A DNA stretch of 5,648 nucleotides from an uncultured Amaricoccus sp. (GTDB lineage: Bacteria > Pseudomonadota > Alphaproteobacteria > Rhodobacterales > Rhodobacteraceae). The position numbers and the translations under genes are program-made. This document shows positions 1 to 4,903 of the stretch, piece by piece. Under the pieces are notes generated by a model that was not told where the DNA came from, did not search any database, and worked only from the letters and a program-made list of their open reading frames with translations. Location: positions 1 to 5,648 of the forward strand of contig NZ_CALLYO010000461.1 in NCBI RefSeq assembly GCF_937858865.1, in the 5' to 3' direction. Every line of letters begins with the position of its first letter. Position 1 is the stretch's first letter.

Positions 1-6
1 TCGTAT

Positions 7-41
7 GGCCGCTTTCCAGCCTCCTTCCGGCCGCATTCCAG
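7..41. repeat. Pair of 13-bp direct repeats, 22-bp period
   Basis: GGCCGCTTTCCAG at 7-19 recurs as GGCCGCATTCCAG at 29-41, with 12 of 13 bases the same and start points exactly 22 bp apart, about two helical turns. The pair lies in the non-coding stretch downstream of purB. On the minus strand it sits just after a TTGACA hexamer (61-56). A pair of sites on one face of the helix near a promoter would suit an operator for a leftward gene starting outside the window. That role is inference; the repeat itself is read directly. Confidence 0.5.
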
Positions 42-55
42 TCCGCCCAAGTCGC

Positions 56-61
56 TGTCAA
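56..61 (-). promoter_or_regulatory. Possible -35 element for a leftward gene beyond the edge
   Basis: The minus strand reads TTGACA at 61-56, a full match to the sigma-70 -35 consensus, inside the 98-bp non-coding stretch after purB. No good -10 hexamer lies 16-18 bp further on (GAATGC at 38-33 is poor), so this is only a half-promoter by sequence. Further along the same strand, 28-20 reads GGAAGGAGG, a perfect Shine-Dalgarno-like string, but no ATG, GTG or TTG follows at normal spacing before the edge. Together these hint at a leftward transcription unit starting here, without proving it. Confidence 0.25.
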
Positions 62-98
62 CACAAGCGGAATTCCCCTCGCCCAGCCGGAGGCCGTA

Positions 99-1403
99 TC
101 ACGCCCTGCCGAACACCCGCCGGAAGATCGTGTCCACGTGCTTGGTGTGATAGGCGAGGTCGAACTTGTCCTCGATTTCCGCCTCGCTCAACACCGCCCG
201 GACCTCCGGGTCGGCCTTCAGCTCGGCCATGAAGTCGGCGCCCGCTTCCCAGACCTTCATCGCGTTCCGCTGCACCATCGCATAGGCCGCCTCCCGGCTC
301 ACCCCCTTCTGCGTCAGCGCCAGCAACACCCGCTGCGAATGGATCAGCCCGCGGAAGCGGTTCATGTTCCGCATCATATTCTCCGGGTAGACCACCAGCC
401 GGTCCATCACCCCGGTCAGCCGCGCCAGCGCGAAGTCGAGCGTCACCGTCGCGTCCGGCCCGATCGCCCGCTCGACCGACGAATGCGAGATGTCCCGCTC
501 GTGCCAGAGCGCCACGTCCTCCATCGCCGGCACCACCGCCATCCGGACCAGCCGCGCCAGCCCGGTCAGGTTCTCCGTCAGCACCGGGTTCCGCTTGTGC
601 GGCATCGCCGACGACCCCTTCTGCCCCGGCGCGAAATACTCCTCCGCCTCCAGCACCTCGGTCCGCTGCAGGTGCCTGACCTCCACCGCCAGCCGCTCGA
701 TCGAGCTCGCGATCACCCCGAGCGTGGCGAAGAACATCGCGTGCCGGTCGCGCGGGATCACCTGCGTCGAGACCGGCTCCGGCACCAGCCCCATCGCCTG
801 CGCCACATGCGCCTCGACCGCCGGGTCGACGTTGGCGAAGGTCCCGACCGCCCCCGAGATCGCGCAGGTCGCCACCTCCGCCCGCGCCGCCACCAGCCGC
901 GCCCGCCCGCGGGCGAACTCGGCATGGGCCTGCGCCAGCTTCACCCCGAAAGTCGTGGGCTCGGCATGGATCCCGTGGCTCCGCCCGATCGTCACCGTGT
1001 CCTTGTGCTCGAAGGCCCGCCGCTCCAGCACCGCCAGCAGCGCGTCGAGATCGGCGAGCAGGATGTCCGCCGCCCGTACCAGCTGCACGTTCAGGCAGGT
1101 GTCGAGCACGTCCGAGCTCGTCATCCCCTGGTGCACGAAGCGCGCCTCCTCGCCCACATGCTCGGCGAGATGCGTCAGGAAGGCGATGACGTCGTGCCTG
1201 GTCACCGCCTCGATCTCGTCGATGCGCGCCACGTCGAACTCCACGTCCTTCGCCTTCCAGATCGCCTCGGCCGCCGCCTTGGGGATCACCCCGAGCGCGG
1301 CCTGCGCGTCCGCAGCATGCGCCTCGATCTCGAACCAGATGCGGAACTTCGTCTCCGGCGACCAGATCTTCACCATCTCGGGGCGGGAATAGCGCGGGAT
1401 CAT
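99..1403 (-). CDS. purB: Adenylosuccinate lyase PurB
   Basis: A cytosolic fumarase/aspartase-superfamily lyase of 434 aa that acts twice in purine synthesis, releasing fumarate from SAICAR to give AICAR and from adenylosuccinate to give AMP. It aligns from end to end with the bacillary type of PurB from memory: start MIPRYSRPEMVKIW, TRHDV (His69), VHQGMTSSDV (His91), GRSHGIHAEPTTFG (142-153 region, His143 being the expected general acid), and the superfamily signature GSSAMPHKRNP at 263-273, whose flexible loop carries the catalytic serine. WHERDISHSSVER (300-312) is also typical. The C-terminal HVDTIFRRVFG ends at the family's usual point. ATG at 1403-1401 is preceded by AAAGG with a 7-nt spacer. 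The gene stands alone, divergent from the DUF6314 gene 68 bp away. Its preferred synonymous codons (GCG, GTG, GAG) differ from the C-ending codons of cdh and bioY. Confidence 0.97.
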   Translation of the reverse strand: MIPRYSRPEMVKIWSPETKFRIWFEIEAHAADAQAALGVIPKAAAEAIWKAKDVEFDVARIDEIEAVTRHDVIAFLTHLAEHVGEEARFVHQGMTSSDVLDTCLNVQLVRAADILLADLDALLAVLERRAFEHKDTVTIGRSHGIHAEPTTFGVKLAQAHAEFARGRARLVAARAEVATCAISGAVGTFANVDPAVEAHVAQAMGLVPEPVSTQVIPRDRHAMFFATLGVIASSIERLAVEVRHLQRTEVLEAEEYFAPGQKGSSAMPHKRNPVLTENLTGLARLVRMAVVPAMEDVALWHERDISHSSVERAIGPDATVTLDFALARLTGVMDRLVVYPENMMRNMNRFRGLIHSQRVLLALTQKGVSREAAYAMVQRNAMKVWEAGADFMAELKADPEVRAVLSEAEIEDKFDLAYHTKHVDTIFRRVFGRA

Positions 1404-1432
1404 GCCGGGACCTTTCGCTCTGACGCGGCCGT

Positions 1433-1461
1433 CTGATAGTCTCGCCTCCGACCCGGCACAA
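1433..1461 (-). promoter_or_regulatory. Candidate sigma-70 promoter of purB
   Basis: On the minus strand TTGTGC (1461-1456) is followed after exactly 17 bp by TATCAG (1438-1433). The -10 matches the consensus at 4 of 6 positions and the -35 keeps the TTG core. A start site about 7 nt on would give a leader of roughly 20-25 nt holding the AAAGG ribosome-binding site. The same 68-bp gap must also drive the rightward DUF6314-cdh pair. The best rightward -10 is GATAGT at 1435-1440, nearly on top of the purB -10, but it has no clear -35. Assignment is by eye. Confidence 0.4.
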
Positions 1462-1471
1462 GCGAGGCTTC

Positions 1472-1891
1472 ATGCGGCTCTCCTCCTTCGCGGGCGTCTG
1501 GCGCCTCGAGCGCGTCATCGAGGATGCGCGCGCCGGCCGCATCGGCCGGCTGACCGGCGAGGCCCGCTTCACCGCGGCAGCCGACGGCCTCGCCTATGCG
1601 GAGACGGGAACGCTCGCCTTCCCGGACGGCCCGCCGATGCAGGCGAGCCGCCGCTACCTCTGGCGCGAGGGCGGGGCAGGGGGGATCGACGTCCTCTTCG
1701 ACGACGGCCGCTTCTTCCACAGCTTCGACCCGGACGCTCCGACCCCGACCGCCGCCCACGACTGCCCGCCCGACAGCTACCGCGTCAGCTACGACTTCGC
1801 CGCCTGGCCGCTCTGGCGGGCGGAATGGCGTGTCAGCGGTCCGCGCAAGGACTACACCATGTTCAGCCGCTACCGCCCCTTCGCCGCATGA
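1472..1891 (+). CDS. DUF6314 family protein
   Basis: A 139-aa protein of unknown function that I recognise as the DUF6314 type. Visible hallmarks are FAGVWRLERVI at 6-16, G-x-A-x-F (29-33), the ETGTL strand (44-48), RRYLWRE (60-66), the central DVLFDDGRFFHSFD (73-86), a conserved-looking His96-Asp-Cys98 followed by DSYRVSYDF (101-109), then W-x-x-x-W and VSGPRKDY (121-128). The pattern of short strands ending in a GPRKDY motif suggests a small beta-barrel, perhaps lipocalin-like and ligand binding; that is inference. There is no signal peptide or membrane segment, so it should be cytosolic. ATG at 1472 follows GAGG with a 4-nt spacer. Its TGA overlaps the ATG of cdh (ATGA at 1888-1891), so the two are probably translationally coupled. 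Confidence 0.85.
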   Translation: MRLSSFAGVWRLERVIEDARAGRIGRLTGEARFTAAADGLAYAETGTLAFPDGPPMQASRRYLWREGGAGGIDVLFDDGRFFHSFDPDAPTPTAAHDCPPDSYRVSYDFAAWPLWRAEWRVSGPRKDYTMFSRYRPFAA

Positions 1892-2544
1892 GACGCCTTC
1901 TCGCGCTTGCGCTCCTCGCCGCCTGTGCCCCGGCCCCCGAGCCCGACACCCGCTCCTTCGCCCTCTATCGCGCGATGCAGACCTGCCTCGCCGACCCTGC
2001 CACCGCCGGCTGCACCCGCGTCGACCGCGCCCGGGGCTTCGTCGTCCTCGCGGACGACGACCCGGCCAAGCCGCGCGCCTGGCTTCTCGTCCCCGACGTC
2101 GAGGTCACCGGCATCGAGGACTCCCGCGCCCTCGTCCCCCCGGTCGTCGCCTTCTGGCGCCACGGCTGGACGGTCGGCCGCGACCTCCTCCCCGGCGAGC
2201 GCCTCGCGCTCGCCATCAACTCGAAGGGCGGCCGCACCCAGGATCTCCTTCACATCCACATCTCCTGCCTCGCCCCGGAGATCGCCGGCACCCTCGCCGC
2301 CACCCCGGTCGGCCCCGGCTGGACCACGACGCTCACCCTCGACGGCCACGCCTACCACGCCCGCCGCACCGCCACCCTCGAGCCGAGCCCCTTCCTCCTC
2401 CTGCGCGATCTCCCCGGCGCCCGAGAGGACATGGCCGCCCAGTCCCTCGCCGTCACCGCCGCCCCCGGCGGCGGCTTCCTCCTCCTCGCCGAGTCCGCCC
2501 CCGACGCCGAGGCGGAGGAGATCCTCGACGAGACCTGCCCGTGA
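1888..2544 (+). CDS. cdh: CDP-diacylglycerol pyrophosphatase (lipoprotein)
   Basis: A 218-aa member of the Cdh family, which hydrolyses CDP-diacylglycerol to phosphatidic acid and CMP. The diagnostic block is INSKGGRTQDLLHIHISCL (110-128), with a His-x-His-x-x-Cys arrangement (His122, His124, Cys127) as in the HIT-like active site of this family. The upstream VVLADDDPAKPRAWLLVPDVEVTGIED and the later FLLLRDLPGAR (169-179) also fit. The N-terminus is a very short lipoprotein-type signal, with lipobox LAAC (10-13) and Cys13 as the predicted lipidated residue, so it should be anchored facing the periplasm. It is somewhat shorter than the enterobacterial enzyme (about 250 aa). The start at 1888 is set by the signal peptide and by the ATGA overlap; no strong ribosome-binding site is seen, which fits coupling to the upstream gene. 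Third positions are overwhelmingly C. The reading frame stays open upstream to 1402, but that part is a shadow of the preceding gene. Confidence 0.88.
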   Translation: MRRLLALALLAACAPAPEPDTRSFALYRAMQTCLADPATAGCTRVDRARGFVVLADDDPAKPRAWLLVPDVEVTGIEDSRALVPPVVAFWRHGWTVGRDLLPGERLALAINSKGGRTQDLLHIHISCLAPEIAGTLAATPVGPGWTTTLTLDGHAYHARRTATLEPSPFLLLRDLPGAREDMAAQSLAVTAAPGGGFLLLAESAPDAEAEEILDETCP

Positions 2545-2557
2545 CCCTCCCGTGACC

Positions 2558-2575
2558 CGCGGCTGGACAGCCGCG
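2558..2575 (+). promoter_or_regulatory. Perfect 8-bp hairpin between cdh and bioY
   Basis: CGCGGCTG (2558-2565) and CAGCCGCG (2568-2575) are perfect reverse complements separated by GA; in RNA this would be a 7-bp stem with a 4-nt loop. It begins 13 bp after the cdh stop. No T-run follows, so it is not a canonical intrinsic terminator. It could stabilise the 3' end of the cdh message, slow read-through into bioY, or be a protein site. The 83-bp gap shows no convincing promoter and no TTATCTATAA-like BioR box. Confidence 0.4.
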
Positions 2576-2627
2576 CCCGACTGCGGCAAGACTGCGCGCA
2601 TCCGGAGCTTTCCAACCTGGAGCGACC

Positions 2628-3266
2628 ATGGCCGAGACTGCATCCCGACACGTCCTGACCGAAGCCCTCTGGCCCGCCGAAGGCGCCGGGCTATGGGTGA
2701 AGCGTGCCCTGCTCGTCGCCGTCGGCATCGCGGCGCTCGCCATCTGCGCCAAGGTCAAGGTGCCGGTCTGGCCGTCGCCGGTGGCGATCAGCCTCGGCAC
2801 CTTCGCCGTCCTCACCATCGGCGCCGCCTACGGCCCGCGCCTCGGGCTCGCCACGATCGGGGGCTGGATGCTGATCGGCGCCCTCGGCTTCGACGTCTTC
2901 CAGAACTCCTCGGCCGGGACCTCCGGCCTCGCCTACATGATGGGGGCGACCGGCGGCTACCTCGTCGGCTACCTCCTCGCCACCGTCGCGCTCGGGCTCG
3001 CCGCCCGTCGCGGCTGGGACCGCAGCGTCGGTGGCATGGCGCTCGCGCTGCTCGCCGGCAACGCCCTCATCTACGTCCCTGGCCTGCTCTGGCTCGGCTA
3101 CCTGATCGCGAACGGCCTCTTCGACCCGGCGAGGTACGCCTCCGTCTGGGACCAGACGCTCGCCTGGGGCCTCACGCCCTTCCTGATCGGCGACGCGCTG
3201 AAGCTCGCGCTGGCCGCCGTGCTGGTGCCCGGCCTCTGGAAGCTCATCGGCACCGCCCGCGCCTGA
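2628..3266 (+). CDS. bioY: BioY biotin transporter S-component
   Basis: A 212-aa inner-membrane protein of the BioY family, the substrate-binding subunit of ECF-type biotin uptake. About six hydrophobic segments are visible (roughly 25-41, 53-68, 72-92, 104-126, 136-160, 178-206). Family landmarks are KVKVPVWPSPVAISLGTF (42-59, the loop entering the second helix), GAAYGPRLG (65-73), GATGGYLVGY (106-115; usually GPTGGYLxG, so Pro is Ala here) and TPFLIGDALKL (183-193; usually PFxPGDxxK). The N-terminal 20-odd residues before the first helix are polar and poorly conserved. ATG at 2628 follows GGAG with a 5-nt spacer. No energising genes (bioM, bioN) accompany it: cdh lies before it and hpt faces it. 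It may act alone, as has been shown for some BioY proteins, or use an AT module encoded elsewhere. Confidence 0.95.
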   Translation: MAETASRHVLTEALWPAEGAGLWVKRALLVAVGIAALAICAKVKVPVWPSPVAISLGTFAVLTIGAAYGPRLGLATIGGWMLIGALGFDVFQNSSAGTSGLAYMMGATGGYLVGYLLATVALGLAARRGWDRSVGGMALALLAGNALIYVPGLLWLGYLIANGLFDPARYASVWDQTLAWGLTPFLIGDALKLALAAVLVPGLWKLIGTARA

Positions 3267-3298
3267 GCGGTTAGCACAAGCTCCCGACGAAAACGGTC

Positions 3299-3330
3299 GC
3301 AATATGGATCCCATACGGGTTCCATATTGC
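3299..3330. terminator. 32-bp imperfect palindrome between convergent bioY and hpt
   Basis: GCAATATGGA (3299-3308) and TCCATATTGC (3321-3330) are perfect 10-bp reverse complements. Inside, after one T-T mismatch, CCC (3310-3312) pairs with GGG (3317-3319) around an ATAC loop, giving 13 pairs over 32 bp. It lies between the stops of two convergent genes, the classic place for a bidirectional terminator. However, neither side has a proper T-run (a TTTT occurs only several bases further on for leftward transcription), and the stem is AT-rich for this genome. An operator is the alternative, because three 11-bp direct units overlap it. The structure is certain; the role is inferred. Confidence 0.55.
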
Positions 3331-3341
3331 TTCCATACCGA
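3309..3341 (+). repeat. Three tandem 11-bp units, TYCCATA core
   Basis: The units start at 3309 (TCCCATACGGG), 3320 (TTCCATATTGC) and 3331 (TTCCATACCGA). Pairwise identity is 7 or 8 of 11, and the core Y-CCATA is invariant at exactly 11-bp steps. A heptamer repeated with a 4-bp linker at this period resembles the layout of sites bound by OmpR/PhoB-family response regulators, although this is not the PhoB heptamer. The first two units are partly accounted for by the overlapping palindrome; the third is not. No promoter was seen nearby. Confidence 0.45.
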
Positions 3342-3351
3342 AGAACCGGTG

Positions 3352-3897
3352 TTAACCTCTTGAGATGAACCGCACCTTTCCGATGTGCGGCAGATTCCGG
3401 TTCCGCTGGGCATAGTCGATCCCGTAGCCCACCACGAACTCGTCCGGGATCTCGAAGCCGACCCATTTCGCCTTCACGTCCACCTCGCGCCGCGACGGCT
3501 TGTCGAGCAGCGCGCAGACCTCGAGCCGCTTCGGATGGCGGGTCTTCAGGATGGCGAGCACATGCTTGAGCGTGCGCCCGGTGTCGATGATGTCCTCGAC
3601 CACGAGCACGTCGCGCCCCGCAATTTGGCCTCGCAAGTCCTTTAGAATGCGCACTTCCCTGCTCGACACCGTCGCATCCCCATAGGAGGAGACCTCGAGG
3701 AAGTCGACCTCGACCGGCAGGTCGAGCTCGCGCACCAGGTCGGCGATGAAGACGAAGGATCCCCGCAGCAGCCCCACCACCACCAGCTTGTCGGTCCCGG
3801 CATAGAAGGCCGAGATCTCCCGCGCCAGCGCCTCGACCCGCGCCGCGATGGCCTTGGCCGAGATCATCTTGTCGATCACATAGTCCGGCTTGCTCAT
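3352..3897 (-). CDS. hpt: Hypoxanthine phosphoribosyltransferase
   Basis: A 181-aa cytosolic type I phosphoribosyltransferase that salvages hypoxanthine (and probably guanine) with PRPP to give IMP or GMP. Key blocks are [12 protein letters not shown] (39-50, the pyrophosphate-binding loop region), [11 protein letters not shown] (64-74), and the PRPP motif [14 protein letters not shown] (97-110) with the paired acidic residues Glu101-Asp102. The purine-site strand [21 protein letters not shown] (143-162) has the Lys that contacts the purine O6 and the [16 protein letters not shown] ending. The length matches bacterial Hpt. ATG at 3897 is preceded by AAGGGGG with an 11-nt spacer, a little long. 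It is divergent from the Coq10-like gene and convergent with bioY. Residues 80-92 use a cluster of codons otherwise scarce here (AGG, ATT, CTA, TTG, CGA, CAA, ATT). Confidence 0.96.
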   Translation of the reverse strand: MSKPDYVIDKMISAKAIAARVEALAREISAFYAGTDKLVVVGLLRGSFVFIADLVRELDLPVEVDFLEVSSYGDATVSSREVRILKDLRGQIAGRDVLVVEDIIDTGRTLKHVLAILKTRHPKRLEVCALLDKPSRREVDVKAKWVGFEIPDEFVVGYGIDYAQRNRNLPHIGKVRFISRG

Positions 3898-3927
3898 CCC
3901 CGCGGGCGCCCCCTTGTGCCGCCGGCG

Positions 3928-3956
3928 ATCCTATTGGCAATGTCGGACCCCGACAA
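3928..3956 (-). promoter_or_regulatory. Candidate hpt promoter overlapped by a dyad
   Basis: On the minus strand TTGTCG (3956-3951) and TAGGAT (3933-3928) are separated by exactly 17 bp, each matching 4 of 6 sigma-70 consensus bases. A start site near 3921 would leave a short leader with the AAGGGGG ribosome-binding site at 3915-3909. A perfect dyad, TGTCGG (3941-3946) / CCGACA (3950-3955), covers the -35 and the upstream spacer. In the opposite direction TTGGCA (3934-3939, 5 of 6) could be a -35 for the Coq10-like gene, with only a weak -10 (TCCGCA at 3957-3962). Read by eye. Confidence 0.4.
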
Positions 3957-3974
3957 TCCGCAACCCGAGGCACC

Positions 3975-4442
3975 ATGCCGACCCACGCCGAGACGCGCAT
4001 CGTGCCCTACAGCGCCGAGGAGATGTACGGCCTCATCGCCGACGTCTCCCGCTACCCCGAATTCCTGCCCTGGTGCGCCGCCGCCCGCATCCGCTCGCGC
4101 AAGCCGCTGCCGGAGGGCGATGGCGAGGTGATCGAGGCCGATCTCGTCATCTCCTTCAAGGTTTACCGCGAACGCTTCGGCAGCCGCGTGACGCTCCGCC
4201 CCGCCGCCCGCCGCATCGACGTCGAGTACCTCGACGGTCCGTTCCGCTACCTGAAGAACCACTGGCGCTTCGAGCCGCGCGGCCCCGCGGAGAGCGAGGT
4301 CGACTTCTTCGTCGACTTCGAGTTCCGCTCCGCCATCCTGCAGAAGCTCATCGGCCTCGTCTTCCACGAAGCGATGCTCCGCATCGTGCGCGCCTTCGAG
4401 AAGCGCGCCGAGGCGCTCTACGGCAGCCGCTCGAGCGCCTGA
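3975..4442 (+). CDS. Coq10/RatA-like START-domain protein
   Basis: A 155-aa protein of the SRPBCC/START fold, in the ubiquinone-binding Coq10 and RatA subgroup. Typical features are ETRIVPYSAEEMYGLIADVSRYPEFLPWC (6-34), the subgroup's hallmark opening, then ADLVISFKVYRERFGSRV (55-72), DGPFRYLKNHWRFEP (87-101), VDFFVDFEFRS (109-119) and a long C-terminal helix (about 120-150) that closes the hydrophobic pocket. Coq10 proteins bind ubiquinone and support its use in respiration; automatic annotation often names this subgroup RatA toxin. No RatB-like partner is present, and the neighbour is an isoprenoid/lipid operon, so I favour the Coq10-like role. ATG at 3975 follows GAGG with a 4-nt spacer. 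The last 25 bp overlap the end of cinA on the other strand. Confidence 0.9.
   Translation: MPTHAETRIVPYSAEEMYGLIADVSRYPEFLPWCAAARIRSRKPLPEGDGEVIEADLVISFKVYRERFGSRVTLRPAARRIDVEYLDGPFRYLKNHWRFEPRGPAESEVDFFVDFEFRSAILQKLIGLVFHEAMLRIVRAFEKRAEALYGSRSSA
4411..4440. terminator. 7-bp inverted repeat across overlapping ratA-like and cinA ends
   Basis: AGGCGCT (4411-4417) pairs perfectly with AGCGCCT (4434-4440); between them CGG (4421-4423) can pair with CCG (4427-4429). The cinA stop (TAG, read from CTA at 4418-4420) lies just inside the left arm, and the TGA of the Coq10-like gene begins at the last base of the right arm. With no intergenic space, this is the only structure placed to end both transcripts. 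There is no T-run, and both arms are coding, so a terminator role is tentative. Confidence 0.3.
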
Positions 4443-4903
4443 AGCGCGAGATCGAGCGCCGTCTCGACGCTCAGCGCCCGCACCCGCTCCCGCCCCGGCG
4501 CGCCGAACGCGCGCCGCTCCGCCCGCGTCTCCAGCGCCGTCGCCGTGGCGAACCACACCAGCCCCTCCGGCTTCGCCTCCGACCCGCCTGGCCCGGCGAC
4601 GCCGGTGACGGCGACGGCGACGTCCGCCTCCGAGGCCGCGAGCCCGCCTTCCGCCATCGCCCGCGCCACCGGTTCGGAGACGGCGCCGTGCTCGGCCAGC
4701 AGCAGCTGCGGGACCGCCAGCATCGCCACCTTCGCCGGGTAGGAATAGGTCACGAAGCCGCGGTCGAAGACATCAGAGGCCCCGGCGATATCGGTGATCG
4801 CCGCGCTCACCAGCCCGCCGGTGCAGCTCTCCGCCGTCACGATGCGGAGCCCACGGGCGCGCGCCGCATCGATCAGCAGCCGCGCCTTCGCTTCGGCGAT
4901 CAT
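4418..4903 (-). CDS. pncC: CinA C-terminal domain protein, NMN amidohydrolase
   Basis: A 161-aa stand-alone CinA C-terminal domain. This family (PncC) deamidates nicotinamide mononucleotide to nicotinic acid mononucleotide, returning NMN to NAD synthesis. Diagnostic segments are IVTAESCTGGLVSAAITDIAG (21-41), holding the catalytic serine of the ESCTGG motif (Ser26), GFVTYSYPAKVAML (49-62), VSEPVARAMAEG (75-86) and AVAVTGVAGPGGSEAKPEGLVW (96-117). The N-terminal molybdopterin-binding-like domain of full CinA is absent, as in many proteobacteria. ATG at 4903 overlaps the pgpA stop as ATGA, and no clear ribosome-binding site is seen, so translation is probably coupled to pgpA. The open frame extends to 5539, but that part is a shadow of pgpA. 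Its 3' end overlaps the Coq10-like gene. Confidence 0.93.
   Translation of the reverse strand: MIAEAKARLLIDAARARGLRIVTAESCTGGLVSAAITDIAGASDVFDRGFVTYSYPAKVAMLAVPQLLLAEHGAVSEPVARAMAEGGLAASEADVAVAVTGVAGPGGSEAKPEGLVWFATATALETRAERRAFGAPGRERVRALSVETALDLALQALERLP

Larger units (their letters stand above)
3269..3357. repeat. Outer 9-bp inverted repeat framing the bioY/hpt junction
   Basis: GGTTAGCAC (3269-3277), starting 2 bp after the bioY stop, pairs with GTGTTAACC (3349-3357), which covers the hpt stop codon. Eight positions are Watson-Crick and one is G-T, so the fold would be a G-U wobble in the rightward transcript but an A-C mismatch in the leftward one. It encloses the palindrome at 3299-3330. 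This may be the base of an extended 3'-end structure for the bioY message, or chance, since the arms are 71 bp apart. Confidence 0.25.

Noticed and set aside
77..93. Possible purB terminator with CCTC/GAGG arms
   Set aside because: Only 4 bp of stem, a 9-nt loop and no T-run on the minus strand; indistinguishable from chance in GC-rich DNA.
138..1436. A 432-codon plus-strand open frame opposite purB, and a 504-codon minus-strand frame (58-1572) overlapping it
   Set aside because: Both are shadows of purB produced by high GC content. Their translations are Arg/Pro/His- or Gly/Arg/Ala-rich with no recognisable motifs, while the purB frame is full-length and conserved.
1402..1887. Upstream in-frame extension of cdh to an ATG at 1402
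   Set aside because: It runs through the DUF6314 gene in another frame and gives Arg-rich, motif-free sequence. The lipoprotein signal starts at 1888.
2545..2627. BioR or riboswitch control of bioY
   Set aside because: No TTATCTATAA-like sequence is present, and 83 bp with a single small hairpin is not a recognisable riboswitch.
3975..4442. RatA toxin of a toxin-antitoxin system
   Set aside because: The protein is in the RatA/Coq10 family, but no RatB-like or other small partner gene is adjacent; the neighbours are divergent hpt and convergent cinA. A ubiquinone-binding role is the better reading.
4418..4903. Competence-damage protein CinA as evidence for natural transformation
   Set aside because: Only the amidohydrolase domain is present, and stand-alone forms belong to NAD recycling; no competence genes are nearby.
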